NCBI GenBank assembly: GCA_947455805.1
Contig: CANGSN010000001.1
Location: forward strand, 1 to 47,862
Direction: 5' to 3'
From: Planctomycetota bacterium
GTDB lineage: Bacteria > Planctomycetota > UBA1135 > UBA2386
Length of the DNA stretch: 47,862 bases
The notes under the pieces are model-generated. The model worked only from the letters and a program-made list of their open reading frames with translations, was not told where the DNA came from and did not search any database. Position numbers and translations under genes: made by a program. Shown here piece by piece: positions 1 through 8,357 of this stretch. How positions within the stretch are numbered: position 1 is the stretch's first letter; each line of letters starts with the position of its first letter.

Positions 1-257
1 ACGCGCACGCCGGTGTCGGGCAGGCCCAGGTTGCCGCGAACGAGCGCGCCGAGGCGCTGCGTCGCCGCCGCGGCTTCGGCCTCGCGTTCGGCGGCGGTGC
101 CGCGCGAACCCTTCTCGCCGCGCGTGACGTCGAGCAGCACCACGCTGTGACCGGCGGCGCGCAGCAGCAGCAGCGTGCCGGCGTTGCCGATCTCGATGTC
201 GTCGGGGTGCGGGCCGAGCGCCAGCACCGAGCAGGCGGGCAGCGAGGGCGGCGCCAT
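1..257 (-). CDS. bshB1: BshB1-type N-acetylglucosaminyl-malate deacetylase (partial, N-terminus only)
   Basis: This is a PIG-L/LmbE-family zinc deacetylase, cut off by the window edge; about 85 residues are visible. Translating the minus strand from the ATG at 257 gives a protein with the zinc-binding motif GPHPDDIEIG near residues 15-24, followed by TRGEKGSRGT, which is typical of the family. In bacillithiol synthesis this enzyme removes the acetyl group from GlcNAc-malate before cysteine is added. The assignment to BshB1, rather than another PIG-L deacetylase, rests mainly on its start lying only 2 bases after the stop of bshC. That spacing implies co-transcription and a shared pathway. The C-terminal half cannot be seen. 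Confidence 0.8.
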   Translation of the reverse strand, partial: MAPPSLPACSVLALGPHPDDIEIGNAGTLLLLRAAGHSVVLLDVTRGEKGSRGTAAEREAEAAAATQRLGALVRGNLGLPDTGVR

Positions 258-259
258 GC

Positions 260-1816
260 TCACAGCTCCAGCACGCCGTGCTCGATGCGGAACGGGTCGG
301 CGGCGTCGATCAGCGCGTCGGCGAGGCCCGGCCCGAAGCTGTTCAGGTAGGCGATCGGCCCGAGCACGCGCTCCTGCGGACGATTGCGCGGGCGCAGCGA
401 GTTGCACAGGCGGCGGAGCTGCTTGATGCCGGTGCCCTCGCGGTTCTGGCGGGCGTTGCGCACCTTCTGCTGCAGTCGCTCGATCTCCTCGAGGGCCTTC
501 GTGCGCGCGCGATCGAGCGCACTCAGCATCGACGCGTCGAGCGCGGTGAGCTTCGGGGTCAGCCCGTCGAGGCTCGCCCGCACCTTCGCCTGCAGTTCGT
601 CGAGCGCGTCCTCGACGTCGTTGCCGTCGTCGCTCTGCAGCAGCTTCTCGGCGAGCTTCTCGGGGCCCTGGTCGAGGTCCGGCAGGTCGAGCGAGAAGCG
701 CGTCAGCAGGCGCTGCAGCGACGGCTCGACCAGCGTCATCGACGCGCGCGGCACGAACACCGGCATCGGCACGCCGAGCAGGCGGTAGAGCGGCGCCACC
801 GCGCACAGGTAGGCGAGTTCGCCCGGGCCGACGACGAACGCGATCGTCGGCAGGCACGCGTCCTGCCACAGCGGCCGCAACAGCACGCCGGGGCTCAGGT
901 CCTGCGCGCGCCCGGCTTCTTCGCCGTCGGCGAGCGGTTCGCGGTGGCCACCCGCCAGCTGGAACATCATCGTCGTCGACGGATCGAGCGTGACGTCGAC
1001 GCCGACGTCGGCGAGGTCGTCGCAGGTCTGCTTCACCTTCTCGCGGATGTCGTTCGACTTCGCCCACCACTTGGTCAGCGGCTCGAACGCTTCCGGCGGC
1101 AGGTCGCGCGGTTCGATGACGAGCAGGCCGTGGCGGCCGAACGCCTCGAACAGCAGGCGCGCCTGCTGGTCGCCGAGCGTCTCGTCCGGGTGGCGCGGCT
1201 TGCACAGCGCCAGCACGCGGTCGCGGAACTCCGTCTGCGGCAGCAGCGGGTCGAGCTCGGCCAGCACCTTCTCCATCTCGCGGCCGATGCCGATGCCGCG
1301 CAGCGGTTCGCTGGTGCGCTGCAGGTCGAGGCGGAAGCGCTGCACCTCCTGCTGCTGGTTGACCAGGAACAGCCGATTGGCTTCGTCGAGGTCGTGGTCG
1401 TCGCTGTGGTTCCAGAACAGCGGCACGACGCGCGGGCCGCCGGGCTGCGCGTTCAGTTCGCGGCACAGCCGGATCGCCGTCGCGACCTTGTGGAACGTGA
1501 ACAGCGGGCCGCCGAGCAGGCCGGGCTGCTGGCCGGTGACGACGACGTGCACGTTCGGGTCGAGCAGCGCTTCCGCCGAGGCCAGCACCTCCGGCGGTGC
1601 TCCGTGCTTCTGCGCGTAGGCACGCAGCGCCTTGACCAGCAGGTCGCGCGGCAGCAGGCGGCCGGCTCCGGTCGGCGCGCGGCGCACGAGCTCGGCGACC
1701 GAGCGCGCGCGCATGCCGAGGAAGCCGCCGAGGTCGCGGTCGTCCTCGAGGAAGCGCTGGTGCACCTCGGAGGTGCCGAGGCGGCGGAAGGAGATGTGGC
1801 GGAGGGTCGAGGTCAC
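260..1816 (-). CDS. bshC: Bacillithiol biosynthesis cysteine-adding enzyme BshC
   Basis: BshC is the putative ligase that joins cysteine to glucosaminyl-malate in the last step of bacillithiol synthesis. The 518-residue length is near the family norm of about 540. Two family signatures are clear: GQQPGLLGGPLFTFHK at residues 95-110 and PLFWNHSDDHDLDEAN at about 132-147. The C-terminal third contains the long charged helical region typical of the family (about residues 400-470). The start codon is GTG (1814-1816); no in-frame ATG lies between it and residue 35. It sits 16 bases after pyrF and 2 bases before bshB1, so the three are probably one transcript. BshA, the glycosyltransferase of the first step, is not in the window. 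Confidence 0.92.
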   Translation of the reverse strand: MTSTLRHISFRRLGTSEVHQRFLEDDRDLGGFLGMRARSVAELVRRAPTGAGRLLPRDLLVKALRAYAQKHGAPPEVLASAEALLDPNVHVVVTGQQPGLLGGPLFTFHKVATAIRLCRELNAQPGGPRVVPLFWNHSDDHDLDEANRLFLVNQQQEVQRFRLDLQRTSEPLRGIGIGREMEKVLAELDPLLPQTEFRDRVLALCKPRHPDETLGDQQARLLFEAFGRHGLLVIEPRDLPPEAFEPLTKWWAKSNDIREKVKQTCDDLADVGVDVTLDPSTTMMFQLAGGHREPLADGEEAGRAQDLSPGVLLRPLWQDACLPTIAFVVGPGELAYLCAVAPLYRLLGVPMPVFVPRASMTLVEPSLQRLLTRFSLDLPDLDQGPEKLAEKLLQSDDGNDVEDALDELQAKVRASLDGLTPKLTALDASMLSALDRARTKALEEIERLQQKVRNARQNREGTGIKQLRRLCNSLRPRNRPQERVLGPIAYLNSFGPGLADALIDAADPFRIEHGVLEL

Positions 1817-1832
1817 GGATTGCCTGGGCGGT

Positions 1833-2696
1833 CTACGGCGCCTTCGCGACGGCGTTGCAGTCGCGGGCGAAGTCGCGCGCCGCCTGGTCGATGCGATCGA
1901 GCCAGTCGGTGGCGGTGGGTTGGAAACACTGCATGACGCCGCGGCTCTGGTTGACCAGCGCGCCGAGGCCGCGGCGATCGAAGGCGGCGGCGAGGTCCTG
2001 CACCTTGCCGCCTTGCGCGCCGACGCCGGGCAGCAGCAGCCACGCGTGCGGCAGCAGCTGGCGCAGGCGGGCGAGTTCCTGCGGCCAGGTGGCGCCGACG
2101 ACGGCGCCGACCGGCGAGTAACCCTCGCTGCGTTCGAGGTCCTGGCCCCAGCGCGTCACCGCGCGCGCGACGACGTCGCACAGCGGCTCGCCGCCGACCT
2201 GCAGGTCCTGGAAGTCCTTGGCGCCCGGATTGCTCGTGCGCACCAGCACGAACACCGCCTTGCCGCCGCGTTCGCTGCGGCAGTGCGCGAGGAACGGCTG
2301 CACCGAGTCGAGGCCGAGGTACGGATGCAGCGTCACCGCGTCGTTGCAGCGGAAGTGGCCCTCGGCGTAGGCCTCGGCGGTGCTGCCGATGTCGCCGCGC
2401 TTGACGTCGCCCAGCACCAGCAGGCCGTGCTGCTGCGCCATCGCCGCGACCTCTTCGTAGGCGCGGTAGCCGTCGCTGCCGTAGCACTCGAAGAAGGCGA
2501 TGTTCGGCTTCACGCACGGCGCGTGGCGGGCGAGCCGCGGCAACGCTTCGCGGTAGAACGCCACGATGCGCTGCGCTGGCGAACCGCCGGGCAGCACGTT
2601 CGCGGGGAGCGCGTCGAGACGCGGATCGAGGCCGATCACGATCGGTGCCTGACCGGAGAGAACTCGTTCCGCGAGGCGTGCGACGAAACTGCGCAT
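1833..2696 (-). CDS. pyrF: Orotidine 5'-phosphate decarboxylase
   Basis: The enzyme decarboxylates OMP to UMP, the last step of de novo pyrimidine synthesis, in the cytoplasm. The 287-residue product has the catalytic signature LGDVKRGDIGSTAEAY at residues 95-110 (D97, K99, D102), with KPN at 63-65. The length and the late GVGAQGG and NQSRG motifs fit the longer type-2 PyrF group. The frame stays open for another 43 residues upstream. The ATG at 2696 was chosen because the protein family begins there and the upstream residues (Arg/Pro-rich, no homology I recognise) look non-coding. It is the first gene of the probable pyrF-bshC-bshB1 transcript. Confidence 0.93.
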   Translation of the reverse strand: MRSFVARLAERVLSGQAPIVIGLDPRLDALPANVLPGGSPAQRIVAFYREALPRLARHAPCVKPNIAFFECYGSDGYRAYEEVAAMAQQHGLLVLGDVKRGDIGSTAEAYAEGHFRCNDAVTLHPYLGLDSVQPFLAHCRSERGGKAVFVLVRTSNPGAKDFQDLQVGGEPLCDVVARAVTRWGQDLERSEGYSPVGAVVGATWPQELARLRQLLPHAWLLLPGVGAQGGKVQDLAAAFDRRGLGALVNQSRGVMQCFQPTATDWLDRIDQAARDFARDCNAVAKAP

Positions 2697-2895
2697 TCGT
2701 GCCGGGAGACTAGCTGTGATTCCCCATGGCGCGAGCGGCGTGCGTCTGATTCTCTTCCGACCCCCGAACTGGTCTCGGGCATCGCGCGTCCGCGCCATGC
2801 CTTCGTCGAGGCCAGCGCCGGGCATCCAGTGTCAGCGCCCGCGTGCGCTCGGCTCCTTCGTCGACGCGAAGGCCCGCGCGTGCGCGGGATCCGAC

Positions 2896-2900
2896 GGAGG
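2896..2900 (+). promoter_or_regulatory. Shine-Dalgarno site of pntAA
   Basis: GGAGG sits 9 bases before the ATG at 2910. It fixes the pntAA start inside a much longer open frame that runs upstream to 1632. Confidence 0.75.
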
Positions 2901-2909
2901 CAGACCCCC

Positions 2910-4046
2910 ATGGTTGTGATCTTCGTGCCGAAGGAATCGGCGGCCGGCGAGACGCGTGTCGCGGCGGTCCCCGAGACCGTGAAGGGCATGCTGAAGCTCG
3001 GCCTGTCCGTGCAGGTCGAGCGTGGTGCCGGCAAAGCCGCCGGCTTTCCCGACGGTGACTACGAGGCCGCCGGTGCGACGTTGGTCGACGCCGCGGCCCG
3101 CAGCGCCGCCGACATGGTGCTCGGCATCCAGACGCCGCCGCCGGACGTCTGCACGCAGCAGAAGCCCGGTTCGCTGCTGGTCTGCACGCTGATGCCCGGC
3201 CTCTCGCTGCCGTCGATCAAGGCGCTGCGGGACGGCAAGGTCTCGGCGGTCGGCCTCGAGTTCATGCCGCGCATCACGCGCGCGCAGAAGATGGACATCC
3301 TGAGCTCGCAGGCGACGTGCGGCGGCTACCAGGCCGTGCTGCTCGCCGCCGTGCACCTGCCGAAGATGTTCCCGCTGATGATGACGGCCGCCGGCACGAT
3401 CACGCCGGCGCGCGTGCTGGTGCTCGGCGCCGGCGTCGCCGGCCTGCAGGCGATCTCGACCGCGAAGAAGCTCGGTGCGATCGTCGAGGCCAACGACATC
3501 CGGCCGGCGGTGAAGGAGCAGGTCGAGTCGCTCGGCGGCAAGTTCGTCGACACCGGCACGCCGCCGGAAGCGGAGACGAAGGGCGGCTACGCGCGCGAGA
3601 CGTCGGAGGAGTTCGCGAAGAAGCAGCGCGAGATCCTCACCTCGCACATCACGCAGGCGGACGTGCTGATCACGACCGCGCTGATCCCGGGCAGGAAGGC
3701 GCCGGTGCTGGTCACCGCCGAGATGCGCAAGGGCATGAAGCCCGGCTCGGTGATCGTCGACATGGCGGCCGGTGCCGGCGGCAACGTCGAAGGTTCGGTC
3801 GCCGGCCAGCGCGTCGTCGTCGACGGCGTCACCATCCTCGGCGACGCCAACCTGCCGGCGCAGGTCGGTGCCGACGCCTCGCGCATGTATGCGCGCAACG
3901 TGCTCGCCTTCCTCGGCGAGTTCGTCAAGGCCGGCGAGGTGAAGTTCGACCTGCAGAACGAGATCCTGAACGCGGTGACCATCGTGCACGACGGTCAGGT
4001 GCGCCACGAACCGACGGCGAAGTCTCTCGCCGCGCAAGGGAGCTGA
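2910..4046 (+). CDS. pntAA: NAD(P) transhydrogenase subunit alpha part 1 (NAD-binding domain I)
   Basis: This is the soluble NAD(H)-binding component (dI) of the proton-translocating transhydrogenase, which drives hydride transfer from NADH to NADP+ with the proton gradient. The 378-residue product starts MVVIFVPKE and contains the GETRVAAVPETV motif near the N-terminus, a Rossmann motif LGAGVAGLQAI at about residues 171-181, and GDANLPAQVGADAS, typical of alanine dehydrogenase/PntA proteins. It ends without membrane segments, so the transmembrane part of alpha is a separate gene. This is the three-gene arrangement known from Rhodospirillum rubrum. It is first in pntAA-pntAB-pntB, with a 3-base gap to the next gene. 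Confidence 0.96.
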   Translation: MVVIFVPKESAAGETRVAAVPETVKGMLKLGLSVQVERGAGKAAGFPDGDYEAAGATLVDAAARSAADMVLGIQTPPPDVCTQQKPGSLLVCTLMPGLSLPSIKALRDGKVSAVGLEFMPRITRAQKMDILSSQATCGGYQAVLLAAVHLPKMFPLMMTAAGTITPARVLVLGAGVAGLQAISTAKKLGAIVEANDIRPAVKEQVESLGGKFVDTGTPPEAETKGGYARETSEEFAKKQREILTSHITQADVLITTALIPGRKAPVLVTAEMRKGMKPGSVIVDMAAGAGGNVEGSVAGQRVVVDGVTILGDANLPAQVGADASRMYARNVLAFLGEFVKAGEVKFDLQNEILNAVTIVHDGQVRHEPTAKSLAAQGS

Positions 4047-4049
4047 GCG

Positions 4050-4330
4050 ATGGACTTCTACTTCGTCTTCGTCTTCGTCATCGCCTCGCTGCTCGGCTTC
4101 GAGCTGATCAACAAGGTGCCGCCGACGCTGCACACGCCGCTGATGTCCGGTTCGAACGCGATCTCGGGCATCACGCTGGTCGGCGCCTTGCTGTGCGCCG
4201 AGACCGGCGAGGGCTTCTTCGCGCAGAGCCTGGCCTTCCTCGCCATCGTGTTCGCGATGATCAACGTCGTCGGTGGCTACATGGTCACGGACCGCATGCT
4301 CGCGTCCTTCAAGAAGAAGGAGAAGCAGTC

Positions 4331-4334
<4 letters not shown>
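4050..4334 (+). CDS. pntAB: NAD(P) transhydrogenase subunit alpha part 2 (membrane domain)
   Basis: This 94-residue membrane subunit corresponds to the C-terminal membrane part of PntA in two-subunit enzymes. Three hydrophobic segments are visible: about residues 3-17, 34-50 and 58-76, followed by a Lys-rich cytoplasmic end (FKKKEKQS). The motif PPTLHTPLMSGSNAISGI, with HTPLMSG, is diagnostic of the family. A GGGAG-like ribosome-binding site overlaps the end of pntAA, and its stop codon overlaps the GTG of pntB by 4 bases (GTGA), indicating translational coupling. Confidence 0.94.
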
Positions 4335-5722
<1,388 letters not shown>

Positions 5723-5789
5723 CGGATCGCGGCGGGTCGCGGTCGCGCTCGGCGCGGCTGCGCAGTCGGTCCGTTGTTCGCCGCGCGTC

Positions 5790-5820
5790 CTTCACGATGC
5801 GTCTGCGCATTGCGGTGAAG
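5790..5820 (+). terminator. Candidate hairpin terminator downstream of pntB
   Basis: The arms CTTCAC (5790-5795) and GTGAAG (5815-5820) enclose a second pair, ATGCG (5797-5801) and CGCAT (5806-5810), around a TCTG loop. It lies about 70 bases after the pntB stop. No T-run follows, so function as an intrinsic terminator is uncertain. Confidence 0.35.
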
Positions 5821-6010
5821 CGGTAAGTGGTCCCGCGGCGGGGTCTCGCAATGGATCGCAGCGGGTTGGAGGGGTGGACGCCGCGAGCAGACATCGCCAA
5901 ACTGTCGCGCCCGCTGCGGCCATCGGCCTCGCGCGAGATCGCCAATGCGGCTCGTGCATCGCCTCGTCTCTGCCCGCAGCTCGACAACACCAGTTCCACC
6001 GATTGCCCCA

Positions 6011-7447
6011 ATGACCATGACCCGCACTTCCCTGCTCGCCGCCGTCGCGGCGCTGCTCGTCGCTCCCTCGATCCTCGCCCAGGCCACGCTGACGCCGCTG
6101 ACGACGTTCGGCACGAACGGCTGGCTCGCTCCGCTCTCGATCCCGCAGCTCGGCACCGCCAACAACGAGCGCGGCTTCGCCTACAACCCGGTGACCAACA
6201 ACCTCGTGCTCGTCTCGCGCACCGGCGGCACCAACGTGCGCGTGCTCGACGGCAACTCGGGCGCCGACCTCGGCGGCCTGAACGTCACCGGCATCACCGG
6301 CGGCACGCTCGCGGTCAACATGGCCGGCGTCGCCGACGACGGCTCGATCTACGTCGCCAACCTCGCGACCACGGTCGCCGGTCCGTTCAAGGTCTACAAG
6401 TGGGATTCGGAGGCGCTCGGCCTCACCACGGGTGGCAACACGCCGCCGTCGGTCGCGTTCAACGCCTCGGCTGGCGTCACGCGCGCCGGCGACTCGTTCG
6501 CGGTGCAGGGCGGCTCGGGTGGCAACCCGATCCAGTTCGCGGCCGGCGGCACGAACAACGTCAGCGCCAGCAACTTCGCGATCGGCACGCTCGACGGCAG
6601 CAACGCCGTGACGGCTTACCTGTCGGTCCCGGGCACGGTGACGACCAGCAACGACTACCGCCTCGGCCTGACGTTCGTCGACAACGACACGATCATCGGT
6701 CGTGGTGACAACCCGGCCCGCATCACCACGTTCAGTGGTGGCACGGCCACGGTCGACGCCTCGTTCGCCACCGGCTCGGCCGCGCGCCGCGCGATGGACT
6801 ACGCGGTCATCGGCGGCCGTCCGCTGCTGGCCATGATCGACACCAACAGCTCGCAGGTCGTCGTGTTCGACCTGACGGTCCCGAACGCGCCGCTGCAGCT
6901 GGTCACGGCCAACGCCACCAGCGGCACGCTGGCGGCGAACGGCAACGGCACGGGCGCCGTGCAGTGGGGCGGCATCAGCGGCACCGTCGCGACGCTCTAC
7001 GCGATGAGCAGCAACCAGGGCATCCAGGCGTTCACGTTCTCGCTGGCCCCGCTGGCCTCGGCGCCGACCTACGGTACCGGTTGTGACGGCCTGACGATCG
7101 GCACCAACGGTTTGCCCAGCATCGGCAATGCCGGATTCCAGCTCGTCGTCTCGAACATCCCGGTGATCTCGCCGGTCGCCTACGTCGCCTTCGGCACCAC
7201 GGCGATCCCCTTCGGCTTCGACCTGACGCCGTTCGACATGGCCGGTTGCTTTGCCTACAACGCGCTCGACATCGACCTCATCCCGTCGGGCCCGGTCGTC
7301 GGCGGCACCAGCTTGTTCCCGCTGTCGATTCCGAACAGCCTCGGCCTGTTGAACGCGTCCATCGCCGCGCAGGGCGTGTCGCTGAGCCTGACCACCGTGC
7401 TGGGCCTGGCCACGAGCAACGGCGTCAACATGGTGTTCGGGTTCTGA
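6011..7447 (+). CDS. Secreted repeat (beta-propeller-like, possibly DUF4623) protein with lineage-specific C-terminal module
   Basis: The 478-residue product has a clear signal peptide (TRTSLLAAVAALLVAPSILA, then QA) and no later membrane anchor. The middle, about residues 35-350, is Gly/Asn/Thr-rich with blade-like repeats such as ERGFAYNPVTNNLVLVSR, VRVLDGNSGADLG and DDGSIYVANLA. I recall DUF4623-type propellers looking like this, but the family call is tentative. The last 120 residues start at YGTGCDG and contain GNAGFQLVVSN and MAGC; I associate this module with Planctomycetota exported proteins. Start chosen at ATG 6011; ATG 6017 is equally compatible with the signal peptide, while the upstream in-frame ATG at 5945 would bury it. 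A cell-surface or extracellular role is inferred; substrate unknown. Confidence 0.75.
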   Translation: MTMTRTSLLAAVAALLVAPSILAQATLTPLTTFGTNGWLAPLSIPQLGTANNERGFAYNPVTNNLVLVSRTGGTNVRVLDGNSGADLGGLNVTGITGGTLAVNMAGVADDGSIYVANLATTVAGPFKVYKWDSEALGLTTGGNTPPSVAFNASAGVTRAGDSFAVQGGSGGNPIQFAAGGTNNVSASNFAIGTLDGSNAVTAYLSVPGTVTTSNDYRLGLTFVDNDTIIGRGDNPARITTFSGGTATVDASFATGSAARRAMDYAVIGGRPLLAMIDTNSSQVVVFDLTVPNAPLQLVTANATSGTLAANGNGTGAVQWGGISGTVATLYAMSSNQGIQAFTFSLAPLASAPTYGTGCDGLTIGTNGLPSIGNAGFQLVVSNIPVISPVAYVAFGTTAIPFGFDLTPFDMAGCFAYNALDIDLIPSGPVVGGTSLFPLSIPNSLGLLNASIAAQGVSLSLTTVLGLATSNGVNMVFGF

Positions 7448-7480
7448 AGATGCTCGCCCCTTACGGGGCGACCATCTTCA
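7445..7480. repeat. Long imperfect hairpin, copy 1 of the CGCCCC-TTAC-GGGGCG element
   Basis: TGAAGATG (7445-7452) pairs with CATCTTCA (7473-7480) and TCGCCCC (7454-7460) with GGGGCGA (7465-7471), around a TTAC loop with a single C/C mismatch between the two stems. The TGA of the secreted-protein gene (7445-7447) is part of the outer stem. It lies between convergent genes and could terminate transcription from either side, although no T-run follows. Confidence 0.7.
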
Positions 7481-7502
7481 GGCCTCTCGAGACGCCGCCA
7501 CG

Positions 7503-7530
7503 CGTCGTTTCCCGCTGTTGCGGAACGACG
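7503..7530. repeat. Hairpin between the two CGCCCC elements
   Basis: CGTCGTT (7503-7509) pairs with AACGACG (7524-7530). Inside it CCGC (7512-7515) pairs with GCGG (7520-7523) around TGTT, leaving a two-base bulge. It is part of the 7445-7585 structured intergenic block. Confidence 0.55.
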
Positions 7531-7567
7531 CCACAGGCTCCGCTGCGTCGTCTCAGTCCGGAGTCGC

Positions 7568-7585
7568 TCGCCCCTTACGGGGCGA
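7568..7585. repeat. Hairpin, copy 2 of the CGCCCC-TTAC-GGGGCG element
   Basis: TCGCCCC, TTAC, GGGGCGA: stem and loop identical to copy 1 at 7454-7471, about 114 bases away. The flanks differ apart from the preceding GC and the following CCA. It lies 17 bases beyond the stop of the SWIM gene, so it may act as that operon's terminator. Confidence 0.7.
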
Positions 7586-7601
7586 CCAGCCTCGGAGCGG
7601 C

Positions 7602-8357
7602 TCAGGCGCGCGTCTTGACGGGCGGCGGCGGTGCCGGCGCCGGCGGCTCGGCCGGGGTCGACGACAGGGCCGCGAGCGCCTTCAGCGCCGGCTGCGCGCA
7701 TCGCTCCGACAGCGCCCCGGTCAACCAGCGCACCTGCGACGTCGTCAGGCCCTGACCGAGGTCGGCGTCTTCGGCGTCCGGATAGAGCACCGGCTCCTCC
7801 GGCACGCCGAACGCGAGCGGCGGCAGGTCGCCTTCCGGCTCGGTCTGGTGCACCTTCGCCAGCGTCGCCTGCAGGTCGACGCCGCGCAGCATCAGCATCT
7901 CCCACGGCCGTTCGTCGAGCCGGCGCGCGAACAGTTCGTGCAGCGCCAGCACGTGGCGGCACGGTTTCTCGGGCAGGTCGCACGAGCAGCCGAACGTCAC
8001 GCTGCGCGCGTCCGGGAACAGCGGCTCGCCGATGACACGCGCGACCAGGCGGTCGAAGCTGCGCGGCACGCGGCCGTCCTCGAGCGACTGCACGATCGAC
8101 TTGCTGCGGCGCAGCACGCGCACCAGCGTGTTCCAGTCGCGCTGCGGCAGCGTGCGGATCTGCAGGCTGACCTCGTGGATCGAGCCCATCGAGCCCTCCA
8201 TCTCGCAGCGGATCGAACCCGCGCGGATGCGGACCATCGGCTTGCGGATGCTCGGCAGTGCTTCGAGCGCCGCGGCCAGCCGCTGGTCGTCGACGCCGCG
8301 CGTCGCCTCGCGGCGCCAGCGCTCGCCGAGCGACACCGACTTGCGTTCGGTGCTCAT
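7602..8357 (-). CDS. SWIM zinc-finger protein partner of SNF2 helicase
   Basis: The 251-residue product has a SWIM zinc finger, FGCSCDLPEKPCRH, with C124, C126, C133 and H135 as ligands (CxC...CxH). SWIM domains bind nucleic acids or proteins, and in many bacteria a SWIM protein is encoded directly beside a SNF2-family ATPase, as here. The N-terminal 110 residues are helical and basic; the C-terminus ends in a Pro/Ala-rich tail (about residues 235-251). Its ATG overlaps the stop of the SNF2 gene by 4 bases (ATGA), so the two are translationally coupled and probably act in one complex. The process it serves (repair, transcription or chromosome remodelling) cannot be told from sequence. Confidence 0.85.
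   Translation of the reverse strand: MSTERKSVSLGERWRREATRGVDDQRLAAALEALPSIRKPMVRIRAGSIRCEMEGSMGSIHEVSLQIRTLPQRDWNTLVRVLRRSKSIVQSLEDGRVPRSFDRLVARVIGEPLFPDARSVTFGCSCDLPEKPCRHVLALHELFARRLDERPWEMLMLRGVDLQATLAKVHQTEPEGDLPPLAFGVPEEPVLYPDAEDADLGQGLTTSQVRWLTGALSERCAQPALKALAALSSTPAEPPAPAPPPPVKTRA

Noticed and set aside
2697..2825. 43-residue N-terminal extension of PyrF.
   Set aside because: The family begins at MRSF; the extra residues are low in protein character.
1632..2909. Extension of the pntAA frame upstream to 1632.
   Set aside because: It lies antisense to pyrF/bshC, is Arg/Ala-rich and lacks homology; GGAGG and the family start fix the ATG at 2910.
7255..7983. Minus-strand frame running through the hairpin region and repeating GRPVRGE.
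   Set aside because: The peptide repeat is simply the duplicated hairpin read as codons; the frame is the shadow of two flanking genes.
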